DNA from: an uncultured Kiritimatiellota bacterium
GTDB lineage: Bacteria; Verrucomicrobiota; Kiritimatiellia; RFP12; UBA1067
Assembly: GCA_934635225.1 (NCBI GenBank)
Contig: CAKTYZ010000010.1
Span: forward strand, 1-64,000
Direction of reading: 5' to 3'
Length of the DNA: 64,000 bases
The position numbers and the translations under genes are program-made. The notes below the pieces were generated by a model. That model worked only from the letters and a program-made list of their open reading frames with translations, did not search any database and had not been told where the DNA came from. Positions 1 through 8,539 of this stretch are shown here, piece after piece. The first letter of the stretch is position 1. Every line of letters begins with the position of its first letter.

Positions 1-49
<49 letters not shown>

Positions 50-802
50 ATAAAATGCCAACAGGATACGTTCGGCGATCGCCGCCATGCCCGCGTCGCC
101 AGGATGCGCCGCCACGCCCGCATGGGAAAACCCTGACGCCCGCATGGCCGGATCATCGCCGAGGTCAGCCGTCTCCACGAAGACAGCGTTCCTCGCACGC
201 GCCACGCGCGACAAGATTCCGTCTTTCCATGCATTCCGCCAAAAAACGCCACGAACGACCGTGCGCGGCGGACGCTCCGCCTTCATGAACCTGTCCAGCA
301 ATGAACCGAGGGAAGTCTCAAACGCCTTGCGCTCGTCCTCGTCCAAATTGCCAACGTTCTCACCGATTGCAATCACAAGGTAATCGGGCGCAAAGGCGAC
401 GAGGTCGGCTTCATGAGCCAGTTCATAAGACTTGAAGCCACGCTCGAATCCCGCGAGATTCCGAACGCGCACATCCGCCTTGCGCCCCGTCCTCTTCTCA
501 ATGCCGCGCACGACGAGATGCACGTAGTCCTTGTCAGGTTCGCTGGCGGCCATGCCACAGAGATTTGTCCATCCCAAGGCCGGCGCCCGACCATGCAACG
601 TAATCGAATTGCCAAGGAAGACGACCTTCACGCCGCCGGCGCAGGGCCGTGCGGCAGAGGGGGTCTCCGCGTTCATTTTCACCGATTCCTGTCGCTCGGC
701 ATCCGTGGGCGCAACTGCACCGCACGCCGACACCGCGACGAAAGCAGCCATCGCCACGCCCGCCAGTCGTTTCAGGCATCCTGTCTTTGCTGATTCTGTC
801 AT
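50..802 (-). CDS. SGNH/GDSL-family hydrolase lipoprotein, 3' end missing
   Basis: The minus-strand frame starting at ATG 802 is open all the way to the poly-C edge, so the C-terminus is missing. It begins with a lipoprotein signal peptide whose lipobox is VSAC, Cys at about residue 27. Then comes FLGNSIT with the block I nucleophile Ser near residue 65, an IAIGEN block III-like motif, and AHPGDAGM near residue 230. That last motif is the usual C-terminal DxxH region in diverged form. These are the marks of SGNH hydrolases, which deacetylate or de-esterify carbohydrates and lipids. The protein would sit in the outer envelope and may remove acyl groups from glycans. The substrate cannot be told from the sequence. 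A promoter lies about 45 nt upstream of the start. An ORF caller would miss this gene because it has no stop. Confidence 0.8.
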
Positions 803-844
803 GCTTAAACTTCCAGTCATCTGAATGCACATTTCTTACGTGCG

Positions 845-873
845 CTTATAATATACCATATTTGCCGACTCAA
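845..873 (-). promoter_or_regulatory. Promoter of the SGNH lipoprotein gene
   Basis: On the minus strand TTGAGT is followed after 17 nt by TATAAG (845-850). An overlapping extended -10, TGG-TATATT (849-854), is equally plausible. Either would give a leader of about 35-45 nt to the start at 802. Confidence 0.5.
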
Positions 874-1083
874 GAGAGCAAATTTTGCGTCAAAATCTTC
901 GCCTGTTTTGCGCAACGCCTTGCGGTTCTCCAAACCAGTCGCCGGTGCATTTCCCATTGGATGTCGCAGGAAAGACGAATCATGCAACACGGCCAAGGCT
1001 TTAGGGCGTTGCTATTATATAAGGAATAAGGGAAGCGGCTCAAGCGGGTCCGCCCGCGCCGCGCCGAAGAGACGACGCGGCGT

Positions 1084-1193
1084 CTCCGTTGAGAGATCAA
1101 AACGTCTCCGTTGAGTCATCGCGTTCTCTCCGTTGAGACGCGGCGTTCTCTCCGTTGAGTCTTCACGCCCTCTCCGTTGACCGCCAGAGCCGG
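1084..1193. repeat. Five-unit repeat array with 22-bp period
   Basis: The core CTCCGTTGAG starts at 1084, 1106, 1128, 1150 and 1172, exactly 22 bp apart; the fifth copy ends GAC. The 12 bases between cores vary, with partial similarity (GCGTTCT occurs twice). A 22-bp period is not a multiple of three, so coding is unlikely; it is about two helical turns. The array fills much of the 803-1279 gap, downstream of the esterase/GH110-like gene and about 210 bp upstream of the SGNH promoter. A 7-bp hairpin (1209-1227) lies next to it. Nothing else gene-like is visible in this gap. Confidence 0.85.
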
Positions 1194-1279
1194 ACTCCCG
1201 GCCCGCTCCGTCCGCGTGAAGCGGACGACGAGTCCGCCGCCCGGCACAAGAGGGAGCCAATTTCTCTTCATGACGGGTT

Positions 1280-4156
1280 TTATCTCCTCTTGGGCGAGTC
1301 GATGATCGTGTTGTTCTCCAGCGCCATGCCGCTGTGCGCGTCTGGCGGAAGCCTCGTGCCGTTGCCGCTCGTGCCGCCGATGTGGATCCCGCCGCCGTTG
1401 TTGCGAAGCGTGTTCCCCCGAATCGTCACGTTCCGGGAGCAGCCGCCCTCCAGCCAGTAGTATTCGGGGTAGATCGAGATCGCGTCATAGTACGACCGCT
1501 CAATCGTGTTGTTCTCGATCAGGCCGTTGGACGCCTTGATCAGCATCGCCCGCGCCCGCGTCGAGCCGAACGTGCAGTTGCGGATCGCGAAGCCGTTGCC
1601 CATGCGCTCGTTGGAGATGACGACCGTGCCGAAGCTGAAGTCGACGGCACGGTCGAGCGTCAGCACGAGCGCCTTCTTGACGGCGTTGACGAGCGGCTCG
1701 CGCAGGTTCGTCGCGAGGATGCGGCGGCGTTCCTCGTCCGTCGGGTCTGGAGCGGCTTCGACGGCCAGCACCTTCGCATCCGGCGGCACGAGTCCTTCGA
1801 AGGTCAGGATCTGGATCGTGTCGCCCGGCTCGAAAAGCCCGCCGCGCCCAAACGCGGGGATGACGCGGATGCGGTTGCCCTCGCACTTCGTCACGACGCT
1901 GTAGTAGCCCGAGATGTTGATGCTGTCATCACAGTGGTAGGCGAATTCGCAGCCGTCGATCGTCACCGTGTCACCGAACCTGGCGTTGAGCGCATCGTGG
2001 TTGCCGCTCCGCACGCGCTTCAGCGCGCGCAAGGCCGAGTCCTCCTTGACCGGGCATCGCACGAGCCGGCAGTTGCGATAGGTCGCGCCATGGCTGTAGT
2101 TCTCGGCGAAGATGCAGCCGTCCGGCGTCGCATAGACGGTGATGTTCTCGTAGCGGCAGCCGTGGCACCATTCGGAGCGGACGACATCGGAAAGGCACGT
2201 GCGATTGTCCGTCAGCGACCAGACGCAGACATCGCCCGCATCACCCCGACGATCAACGCCACCCGTCACGCGATACGTGACGTCGCCCGTGCGCGTGACC
2301 TTGATGCCGTCGCGGTAACGGTTCGGATTCTTGAGTTCCAAATCCTCCTTGGCGTAAACCTGAACCGGCCATGTCACGGCCGCGAGTTCCGCATCCGTCG
2401 GGCAGGGATAGCCAGGGATGATGCGGACGTCCCAGTTCCTGTCCGCATCGACCTTCTCGATGATCCCCTGCGTGAACGTGAGCGGCGTGTAGTCGAGCGT
2501 GAAATTCCGGATCGTCACGTTCGTGCAGGACTGGAGCTCGACCAGTCGTGTCTTGACGCGCCCGAGGATCCTCGAGCCTCCGAAGTCGATCGTGACGTCC
2601 GAGAGTCCCGTCAGCTTGAGGTAGACGCGTCGGTCCGGGCCGGTCGGCGCGACGGAATAGACGTCTTTCGCGACTTTGACGTTTTTCTCGCCGCGCGCCA
2701 GCCGCGCACGGATCGAGGCGAACGGATCGCGCACGTCGTCCCCCTGCAGCGCGTCGAGCAAGTTGTCCACCGTGCCGTATTCGCACCAGACGCCGTGCGC
2801 GTCGCAGATCCTCTTGAATTCCGTGCAGTACGCGCCCGCGTGCACGACGCCGCCCGGCGGCGGCTCGCCCGGCATGGGGAGCGGAGAGCCCTGAAGGAAG
2901 ACGCGCGGCGCGCGCGTGGGGTCGATGCGCCGCGCCAACGCGGCGGGCGAATACCGTTCGATCCACGGCAGCCACTTCGCGCGGTTCGCGGCGAACACCG
3001 CGCCGTCCGAGTAGCCGTAGCCGAACGCGTGCGCCCCGTAAAACGCGCCGAGAATCCACTGGCGGAACTCGGTCGGATCGTACGACGTCTGCGGCGAGTT
3101 GGCCGACACCGCGTAGATGCCGAGCGCGTTGTCGCCCTGCAGGGCCGCGTAGAGGGCCGAACCCGCCCCCGCGCTGCCGCCGACCAGGCCGATGCGCGAG
3201 ACGTCGAGGCCCCAGTCATCCGCATGGTCCTTGACCAACGCAAGCGCCGCGACGGCGTCGTCGAGCGGCCATTCGATGCCCGGCACGTGCCTCGCCGCGT
3301 CCGCGTCGGGAATCATCCGGTAGCTGATCGAGACGACGGCCACGCCGCGCGCATCGCCGCGCGCGACGCAACCGGCCGCATTCACGAGGCTGCACCCGTC
3401 GACCCAGGCCCCGCCGTGGATCTGCACGAGGCAGGGAACCCTGCCTTTCGCGCCCCTCGGCAGCCAGACGTCCAGCCGCTGGCGCAAATGCGGCCCGTAG
3501 GCGACGTTCTCGACGTCGGGACGCCGCAGCCGCCACAGGCGAGGATGCGCCTTTGCGGGGTCTTTCGCGTCCTCGGCGCTGCACGTCAGGTAGACGTCCG
3601 CCGGATGCCGTCCGAAGACGCGGGCGACGGCGCGCAGGTAGTAGTCGTTCTCGCGCTCGTCGGGGACGAGAAACCGCGCGTGCGCATAGTCGTTCCACGC
3701 GCCGACGAAGACGCCTTTCCGCCTTGCGCGCACGGCCTCGGCTTTCGCGGCGGCCAGCCGTGCGCCGTATTCTTCCGGCGACAGCCCCGCATTGCGATCA
3801 AGATCGACGCCCGGCAAGTTCGCGTAGCCGAACCGCGCCGCGTCCGCAAACGGAACGATCCTGATCTTGTCCCGGTTCCTGGCGGACGCGAACCCCTTCG
3901 GCACCCGCCCCTGCACGAGGAAGACGGTGACGCCGGCATTCGCCGCGACGTCGATCTCGACTTCCACGTGCGCCGGATCGTCCGGGTTCACGACGCCCGT
4001 ACGCGGACGCAGCGCCTTCCCGTCCGCAAACCGCAGATTCGTTCCGCGCGCGAAGCCCGTCTCGGCACGGTATTCCGCCACCACGTCCAGGGCGCGCGCC
4101 GTCGGCAGGGCGAGCGCGAACGCCAGCAACGGGAAAAGCCTTTTCTTCGCCTTCAT
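1280..4156 (-). CDS. Secreted chimera: remnant WbsX-like module, alpha/beta esterase, GH110-like beta-helix
   Basis: This 958-residue protein has a signal peptide (about residues 1-22). Residues about 60-185 resemble a shortened WbsX/GH99-like module: AGVTVFLVQG and VGAWNDYAHARFLVP match segments of the neighbour at 5956-7191. Residues about 195-470 are a carbohydrate-esterase-like alpha/beta hydrolase, with oxyanion HGGAWVDG (about 246) and nucleophile GGSAG (Ser about 328). I could not place the catalytic His with confidence. Residues about 475-958 form a right-handed beta-helix resembling GH110 alpha-1,3-galactosidases (DVTIDFGG, NVTIRNFTLDY, HCDDSINISG). The likely role is removing acyl groups and alpha-galactose from glycans outside the cytoplasm. 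The gene starts 16 nt after the solenoid gene upstream, with GGGAGG in the gap, so the two are probably co-transcribed. Confidence 0.75.
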   Translation of the reverse strand: MKAKKRLFPLLAFALALPTARALDVVAEYRAETGFARGTNLRFADGKALRPRTGVVNPDDPAHVEVEIDVAANAGVTVFLVQGRVPKGFASARNRDKIRIVPFADAARFGYANLPGVDLDRNAGLSPEEYGARLAAAKAEAVRARRKGVFVGAWNDYAHARFLVPDERENDYYLRAVARVFGRHPADVYLTCSAEDAKDPAKAHPRLWRLRRPDVENVAYGPHLRQRLDVWLPRGAKGRVPCLVQIHGGAWVDGCSLVNAAGCVARGDARGVAVVSISYRMIPDADAARHVPGIEWPLDDAVAALALVKDHADDWGLDVSRIGLVGGSAGAGSALYAALQGDNALGIYAVSANSPQTSYDPTEFRQWILGAFYGAHAFGYGYSDGAVFAANRAKWLPWIERYSPAALARRIDPTRAPRVFLQGSPLPMPGEPPPGGVVHAGAYCTEFKRICDAHGVWCEYGTVDNLLDALQGDDVRDPFASIRARLARGEKNVKVAKDVYSVAPTGPDRRVYLKLTGLSDVTIDFGGSRILGRVKTRLVELQSCTNVTIRNFTLDYTPLTFTQGIIEKVDADRNWDVRIIPGYPCPTDAELAAVTWPVQVYAKEDLELKNPNRYRDGIKVTRTGDVTYRVTGGVDRRGDAGDVCVWSLTDNRTCLSDVVRSEWCHGCRYENITVYATPDGCIFAENYSHGATYRNCRLVRCPVKEDSALRALKRVRSGNHDALNARFGDTVTIDGCEFAYHCDDSINISGYYSVVTKCEGNRIRVIPAFGRGGLFEPGDTIQILTFEGLVPPDAKVLAVEAAPDPTDEERRRILATNLREPLVNAVKKALVLTLDRAVDFSFGTVVISNERMGNGFAIRNCTFGSTRARAMLIKASNGLIENNTIERSYYDAISIYPEYYWLEGGCSRNVTIRGNTLRNNGGGIHIGGTSGNGTRLPPDAHSGMALENNTIIDSPKRR

Positions 4157-4172
4157 CGAGACCTCCCTCGCA

Positions 4173-5936
4173 TCAGCGGATGATGACCAGCACGCCCACG
4201 TTCAGACGCTTTGCGCGGAAGCGCAGCTGCCGCCCGTCCGAAGAGACCGACAGCGAACAGCGCGGCGGCAACGCGGCCTGTGCGGCGGTGAGCACATCCG
4301 CATCGATCGATATCTTCATGCCGTCGGGGACTTGCGCCAGGACAAGCGTCGTCGCCTGCCCGATCCGCTTCTGCATCGCCTCGACGCCGACGACCGACAG
4401 CGTCGTCCCGGCGTTCATGCCGAAGTTCATCACGTCGAAGATCGGCTCGGCATTGGCCTCGGAGAATTCGGACACGTCAAACTCCAAGAGCGCCCCGTTG
4501 CGGAAGGTGGAGAAGCACTTCTTGCTGTCGCTGTCGTTCGTCGAGCGGATCTTCGCGCGCGTCCCCTTCACGCGGCAGACGTTCCCCTTGCCCGTCGCGG
4601 GGTCGCCGCCGACGAAGAAGCCGTAGTCGCCCGAATAGCGAACCGTGCCGTTGGAGATCACGACCGCATTCCCGATGTTGGTCGACAGGTTGAGGTCGAT
4701 GAGGTCCAGCGTGGCGTCCGCGCCGACGAAGACGAGGTTCCCCGTCGAGCCGGCCGCCTTCGCCGGATAGAGGTAGCGCGTCGTGAAGGTCGCGCCGTTC
4801 GCCACGCAAAAGGCGTTGCCGGTCGACGGAACGGCGTCAGACGAACAGAAGTCCAGCTGGCTCCCGTCGCGGATGCCGACGTTTGCGTGATCGTCGATCA
4901 TGACCGCATTGCCCATCGTCGGCCCGAACGGACGCCAGTTCCAGGAGTTCATTTCCAGCCTGGCCGTCGCGCCCGCGAGCCGCAGCACGTTGTTGGACGA
5001 GCCGGCGACCGTGCCGAGCCTCACGGTCTTGGCGGACAGCGTGCCGTTTGAGACCGTCACGGCGTTAAACGAGCCCTTCTCGCCGACCAGCCCCTCTAGC
5101 TCCGGCGCACGCAACGAGCCGCCGTTCGCCACCAGCACGGTGTTGCTGTTCGCGTTTGCCGATTCGTTGCCGATCTTCCACTGCCCGCATTCGACGGTCG
5201 CCCCGTCCACGATCTCGACATGGTAGCCGGACGACTTGCGACCTGGCTCAAACGTGCTTCTGATCTTCGCCCGCGTGCCCGCACCCGTCAGGCGGATCGT
5301 GCAGTTCTGGTCGAGCGGCGTGTCCGTGTCGCGGTTGCCGAACAGGTACGGCGCGTGAATTTCGCTCCCTTCGGCAAACTCGAACAGGGACCAGTCCTCT
5401 GCGGACCGGTTCGCATCCTTGTTGGCGCCGCGCACGATCATGTAGGTGTTCGCATGGAACTTGGCGCCCCTGGCCATCCATGTGTAGCCTTGACCATAGC
5501 CGCTCTGTCCGACAATCTGACTGGCATTCGAGATGACTACCCCGTCAAACGTCAGCGCGACGCCCGAGTAGTCGAGGTTGTTCCATGCGCCGCCGCCATA
5601 GAAGATGTTGCCCGACAGATCCCAGACGCCGCCCTTGAAGCCGAGCGTCGAATTCGGCGTGCCCCAGACGTCCACTTGGCCTCCGACCTTGAGGGTATGC
5701 CCACCCTGGGAGAAGTCCATCACCGTGCCGTTGTCGTTGTATTTTCGGCCCGGGAAACGGATGCCCACAGTCAGCGTCAGGTCCTGCGAGAGTGTGTAGA
5801 TCGTGCCCGCCTCCGTCGTCCACGGCGAAGACTGCGTTCCGTCCTTCAGCGTCTCGTACAGGTCAACCTCCGGGTTGGCCGCGACAGAGGCAGAGGCGAT
5901 TCCGGCAAGAGACAGCGACGTGATGAGTGATTTCAT
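4173..5936 (-). CDS. Secreted beta-solenoid protein with hydrophobic-Arg C-terminus
   Basis: The protein has 587 residues and an N-terminal signal peptide (MKSLITSLSLAGIASASVAA). The rest is low in Cys and made of irregular repeats of the type NAVVISNGTVRYSG and NVLRLAGATARLEM, typical of parallel beta-helix passenger or adhesin-like proteins. No catalytic motif was recognised. It ends NVGVLVIIR and stop, an ending shared in form with three other proteins in this window. It sits between the WbsX-like gene (19 nt upstream) and the esterase/GH110-like gene (16 nt downstream), all on the same strand. A surface scaffold or binding role next to the enzymes is an inference. Confidence 0.7.
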   Translation of the reverse strand: MKSLITSLSLAGIASASVAANPEVDLYETLKDGTQSSPWTTEAGTIYTLSQDLTLTVGIRFPGRKYNDNGTVMDFSQGGHTLKVGGQVDVWGTPNSTLGFKGGVWDLSGNIFYGGGAWNNLDYSGVALTFDGVVISNASQIVGQSGYGQGYTWMARGAKFHANTYMIVRGANKDANRSAEDWSLFEFAEGSEIHAPYLFGNRDTDTPLDQNCTIRLTGAGTRAKIRSTFEPGRKSSGYHVEIVDGATVECGQWKIGNESANANSNTVLVANGGSLRAPELEGLVGEKGSFNAVTVSNGTLSAKTVRLGTVAGSSNNVLRLAGATARLEMNSWNWRPFGPTMGNAVMIDDHANVGIRDGSQLDFCSSDAVPSTGNAFCVANGATFTTRYLYPAKAAGSTGNLVFVGADATLDLIDLNLSTNIGNAVVISNGTVRYSGDYGFFVGGDPATGKGNVCRVKGTRAKIRSTNDSDSKKCFSTFRNGALLEFDVSEFSEANAEPIFDVMNFGMNAGTTLSVVGVEAMQKRIGQATTLVLAQVPDGMKISIDADVLTAAQAALPPRCSLSVSSDGRQLRFRAKRLNVGVLVIIR

Positions 5937-5955
5937 GTGAACGGATCCTTCTTGC

Positions 5956-7191
5956 TTAGGGGTTGTTGTGTTGGAAATTTGTGCCGAAGACTTCCTTGAC
6001 GGCCCGCAGGTAGGCGTCGCCGTCGCGCGTGTCCGGCAGCAGGTAGCTGCCTTCGGTGTACTCGTTCCAGGCGTTGATCAGGATGGCGCCCGGCCGCTTC
6101 GGGTCTTCGCGCGCCTGTCTCCTCACGCCCTCCAGCGTGGCCTTGAACAGTTCGGGCGTCGCGCCGTGCATGAGGCCGATATAGGGGTAGTCGTCCAACG
6201 TGCGCCAGGGGAACTTCTCCTCCACGCGACAGCGCGGCGTGACGTCCCAGCCGCGCACGGCGACGGGGATGTGCGGGAGGGGCGAAGCCGCCGCGATGCT
6301 GCGGTTGAGCGGCTCGTGCGCGGCGACGAATTCCGCGTAGGGGAACACGAGCTCGCCGCGCTTCATGCGCGCATGGCCGTCCTTCAGGTTATAGGGCGTG
6401 AGGCAGTAGGTCGACGTCGAGTCGAATCCAGCCGCGACGACCTCCGGCAGGTCGGCCGCGTTGCGCACCATGCCGGAGAAATGAATCGGCGGAAGCCCTG
6501 CGCGCTTCACCCATTCTTGCGCCTCGTTCAGACAGCGCTTCGCTGCCGTCGGGCCGCCGTGCTTGCGGACGAACCAGTTGGCGTTGTAGATCGAGAAAAA
6601 GACCTTTCCGTCCTTGAGATAGTAGAGCGGACTCCCGAAATACGCCTTGATGCAGTAGGCCATCGCCGTGCGCCATTCGTCCGGCGTGTGCGAAAGCCGC
6701 CAGTAGTATTTCTTGCCGTCAATCGGGTTTCGCTCGTCGGCCGTGCCGCCGATCGGCGCACGAAAGGCGTCCGTCCGGTCATGGTAGGCCCACATGAGCG
6801 CGAACTTCATGCGTTTCGCGTTCGGCGCCTTCAGGAAGCCCTGCTCCAACGCCTCGTGCTGGATGGGCTGGCCGTCCGCCCAGTACCAGTCGTAGACGAA
6901 CACGTCGATGCCGGCGTCGGCGGCGTAGTCGATCTCCTTCGCGACATCCGAAGGCCGTGCGTCATCAAGATAGCCGTCGCGCGGCACGATCGGCTGCTGA
7001 TGGCCGGGGAAGCGGACGGGCGCCGTCTTCACGAAATCCCATTCCGTGCGACCCTTGCCGAAGATTTCCTCGCCCTTCGGATAGACATGCCATTCGGGGT
7101 AATAGATGCAGAGGATGTCTGGACGCTCCGCCGCCGCGCAGGTGGCGCAGAGGAGCGTGGACACAATCAGGAGTTGAACAGGCGCTTTCAT
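5956..7191 (-). CDS. Secreted WbsX/GH99-like protein
   Basis: The start is placed at MKAPVQLL (7191), giving a signal peptide ending near CAAA and 411 residues. The in-frame extension upstream of 7191 would cover the promoter. The body matches the WbsX (PF14307)/GH99-like family: IYYPEWHVYP, GKGRTEWDFVKTA, FPGHQQP, a core AADAGIDVFVYDWYW, and a C-terminal INAWNEYTEGSYLLP. Family members are thought to act on alpha-mannan-like or other polysaccharides, and many were first annotated as glycosyltransferases. The signal peptide favours an extracytoplasmic hydrolase. It is the first gene of the 7191-1280 operon and is divergent from the AraC-type regulator at 7319, which is the obvious candidate for its control. 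Confidence 0.75.
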   Translation of the reverse strand: MKAPVQLLIVSTLLCATCAAAERPDILCIYYPEWHVYPKGEEIFGKGRTEWDFVKTAPVRFPGHQQPIVPRDGYLDDARPSDVAKEIDYAADAGIDVFVYDWYWADGQPIQHEALEQGFLKAPNAKRMKFALMWAYHDRTDAFRAPIGGTADERNPIDGKKYYWRLSHTPDEWRTAMAYCIKAYFGSPLYYLKDGKVFFSIYNANWFVRKHGGPTAAKRCLNEAQEWVKRAGLPPIHFSGMVRNAADLPEVVAAGFDSTSTYCLTPYNLKDGHARMKRGELVFPYAEFVAAHEPLNRSIAAASPLPHIPVAVRGWDVTPRCRVEEKFPWRTLDDYPYIGLMHGATPELFKATLEGVRRQAREDPKRPGAILINAWNEYTEGSYLLPDTRDGDAYLRAVKEVFGTNFQHNNP

Positions 7192-7199
7192 GTCCGTGT

Positions 7200-7229
7200 A
7201 TTGTAGCATAGGGGACAGAAAGCTGACAA
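7200..7229 (-). promoter_or_regulatory. Promoter of the 7191-1280 glycan operon
   Basis: TTGTCA (7224-7229), 18 nt, TACAAT (7200-7205) on the minus strand. Only 8 nt separate the -10 from the ATG at 7191, so the transcript would be leaderless or nearly so. Confidence 0.6.
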
Positions 7230-7282
7230 CCCCTTTTTGACGCAATTAAAGCAAGAATTATCACGCATATCAAGCATGACTA

Positions 7283-7311
7283 TTGAATCCGTGCGCACGT
7301 CATGGTATACT
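7283..7311 (+). promoter_or_regulatory. Promoter of the AraC-type regulator
   Basis: TTGAAT (7283-7288), 17 nt, TATACT (7306-7311) preceded by TGG, an extended -10. The ATG at 7319 lies 7 nt after the -10, predicting a leaderless mRNA. The in-frame TTG at 7283 is the -35 itself and is not a real start. Confidence 0.65.
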
Positions 7312-7318
7312 TCTCGGC

Positions 7319-8539
7319 ATGCGTTCTAAAAGACAGTTTCAGACCTTCCGAAAGGTTCTCGTGGTCACGCGCACGTCTGGTGCGGCCGGTCGCGACCTCA
7401 TTTCCGGCGCCTTCACCTACGCCCGAAGCGGCAAGCACTGGGACATCCGGCTCTTCCAGACGCCCGACGCCTTGACCGTTGCGGAGCTGGAGCGGTTCCT
7501 GCGCGACGGTCTCGACGGCCTGATTGCTTCGGAACTCACGCATGACGACGTCATCGCGCAAATTCTCGCGCGTCGTCTGCCGCTCGTACGCATCGGCTCA
7601 GACCCGCGTCTGCCGTCTGACGCGCCCGCCGTCGCCGTCGTCCACAACGACGAGGAGCGCATCGGCGCGATGGCTGCCGAGTTCCTTGTCTCGCTCGGCA
7701 TCTTCCGATCGTTCGCGTTCGTGCCAGTCTCCCGGCCCTACGCGAAACTGCACGTCTGGAGCGAACGCCGCGCGATGGCCTTCCGTGCGCATCTGGAGCC
7801 GCTCGGACACTCCGTCGCCGTCTTTCGCGGCGAGGCGGCGTTTGACACGCCCGACGACCGCGCGGCACTCGAATCGTTCCTCTCGGCGCTGCCGAAGCCA
7901 GCTGCGCTCATGGCCGCTTGGGACGAACGCGCCGGACATGTGCTCGCCGCCTGCGAACGGCTGGGCATCCGCGTCCCTGACCAGATCGCCGTTATCGGCG
8001 TGGACAACGACGAGCTCGTCTGCGACTTCTGCGAGCCGAAGCTCACGAGCGTCTATCCTGACCACATCCGCGAGGGTCTGCGCGCGGCGGCCGTGCTGGA
8101 CGCGCTCATGGCGCGGCGCATTCCGCGCAAGGCCCTGCTCGAACCCGTGCCGCCGAAGGAAATCGTCATCCGAGAATCGGCCGCGCCCGTCGCGCCGGCG
8201 ACCGCCCTCATCCGGCGTGCGCTCGCCTTCATCGAGACGAATGCCGTCCTGGGGATTCGTCCGGGCGACGTCGCACGTTCCGTCGGCGTCTCACGTCGGC
8301 TGCTCGACCTGCGCTTCAGCCAATACAACAGGAAGTCCGTCAACGATGAACTGCTCGACGCGAAGCTGAAAGTCGTGCTGAAGATGATCCAATCGACGTC
8401 CCGCCCGATCGCCGCCGTGTCCGCCGCCGCCGGATTCCGCAATGTCCACCACCTCGAAAAGGTCTTCAGGGTGCGCTACGGAAAATCCATGCGCGACTGG
8501 CGCAGCGAAGCGCGAGCGAAAACGGCTTCGCAGATTTAG
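7319..8539 (+). CDS. XylR-type transcriptional regulator (LacI-like sensor, AraC-type HTH)
   Basis: The start is set at MRSKRQFQTF (7319), giving 406 residues. Residues about 8-285 form a periplasmic-binding-protein-like sugar sensor of the LacI/XylR kind (KVLVVTRTSGAAGRDLISG, then ALMAAWDERAGHVLAACERLGIRVPDQIAVIGVDND split across the domain). Residues about 300-400 are an AraC HTH pair (IRPGDVARSVGVSRRLLDLRF and RPIAAVSAAAGFRNVHHLEK). This architecture binds a sugar and activates nearby catabolic genes. It is one of only two convincing plus-strand genes here; the other is the transposase. It lies divergent to the WbsX/solenoid/esterase operon and tail to tail with the GH27 gene, overlapping it by 4 nt. 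The operator is not evident. Confidence 0.88.
   Translation: MRSKRQFQTFRKVLVVTRTSGAAGRDLISGAFTYARSGKHWDIRLFQTPDALTVAELERFLRDGLDGLIASELTHDDVIAQILARRLPLVRIGSDPRLPSDAPAVAVVHNDEERIGAMAAEFLVSLGIFRSFAFVPVSRPYAKLHVWSERRAMAFRAHLEPLGHSVAVFRGEAAFDTPDDRAALESFLSALPKPAALMAAWDERAGHVLAACERLGIRVPDQIAVIGVDNDELVCDFCEPKLTSVYPDHIREGLRAAAVLDALMARRIPRKALLEPVPPKEIVIRESAAPVAPATALIRRALAFIETNAVLGIRPGDVARSVGVSRRLLDLRFSQYNRKSVNDELLDAKLKVVLKMIQSTSRPIAAVSAAAGFRNVHHLEKVFRVRYGKSMRDWRSEARAKTASQI

Noticed and set aside
908..1114. Small plus-strand ORF between the SGNH and esterase genes
   Set aside because: It runs into the 22-bp array, lacks a ribosome-binding site and has no protein-like pattern.
1084..1193. Possible CRISPR array
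   Set aside because: Repeat core is 10 bp and spacers 12 bp, far too short, and no cas genes are present. The same holds for the 23-bp array, which has no spacers.
1334..4183. A 949-codon plus-strand frame opposite the esterase/GH110-like gene
   Set aside because: Antisense shadow: Arg/Val-rich without motifs, while the minus-strand protein has clear domains.
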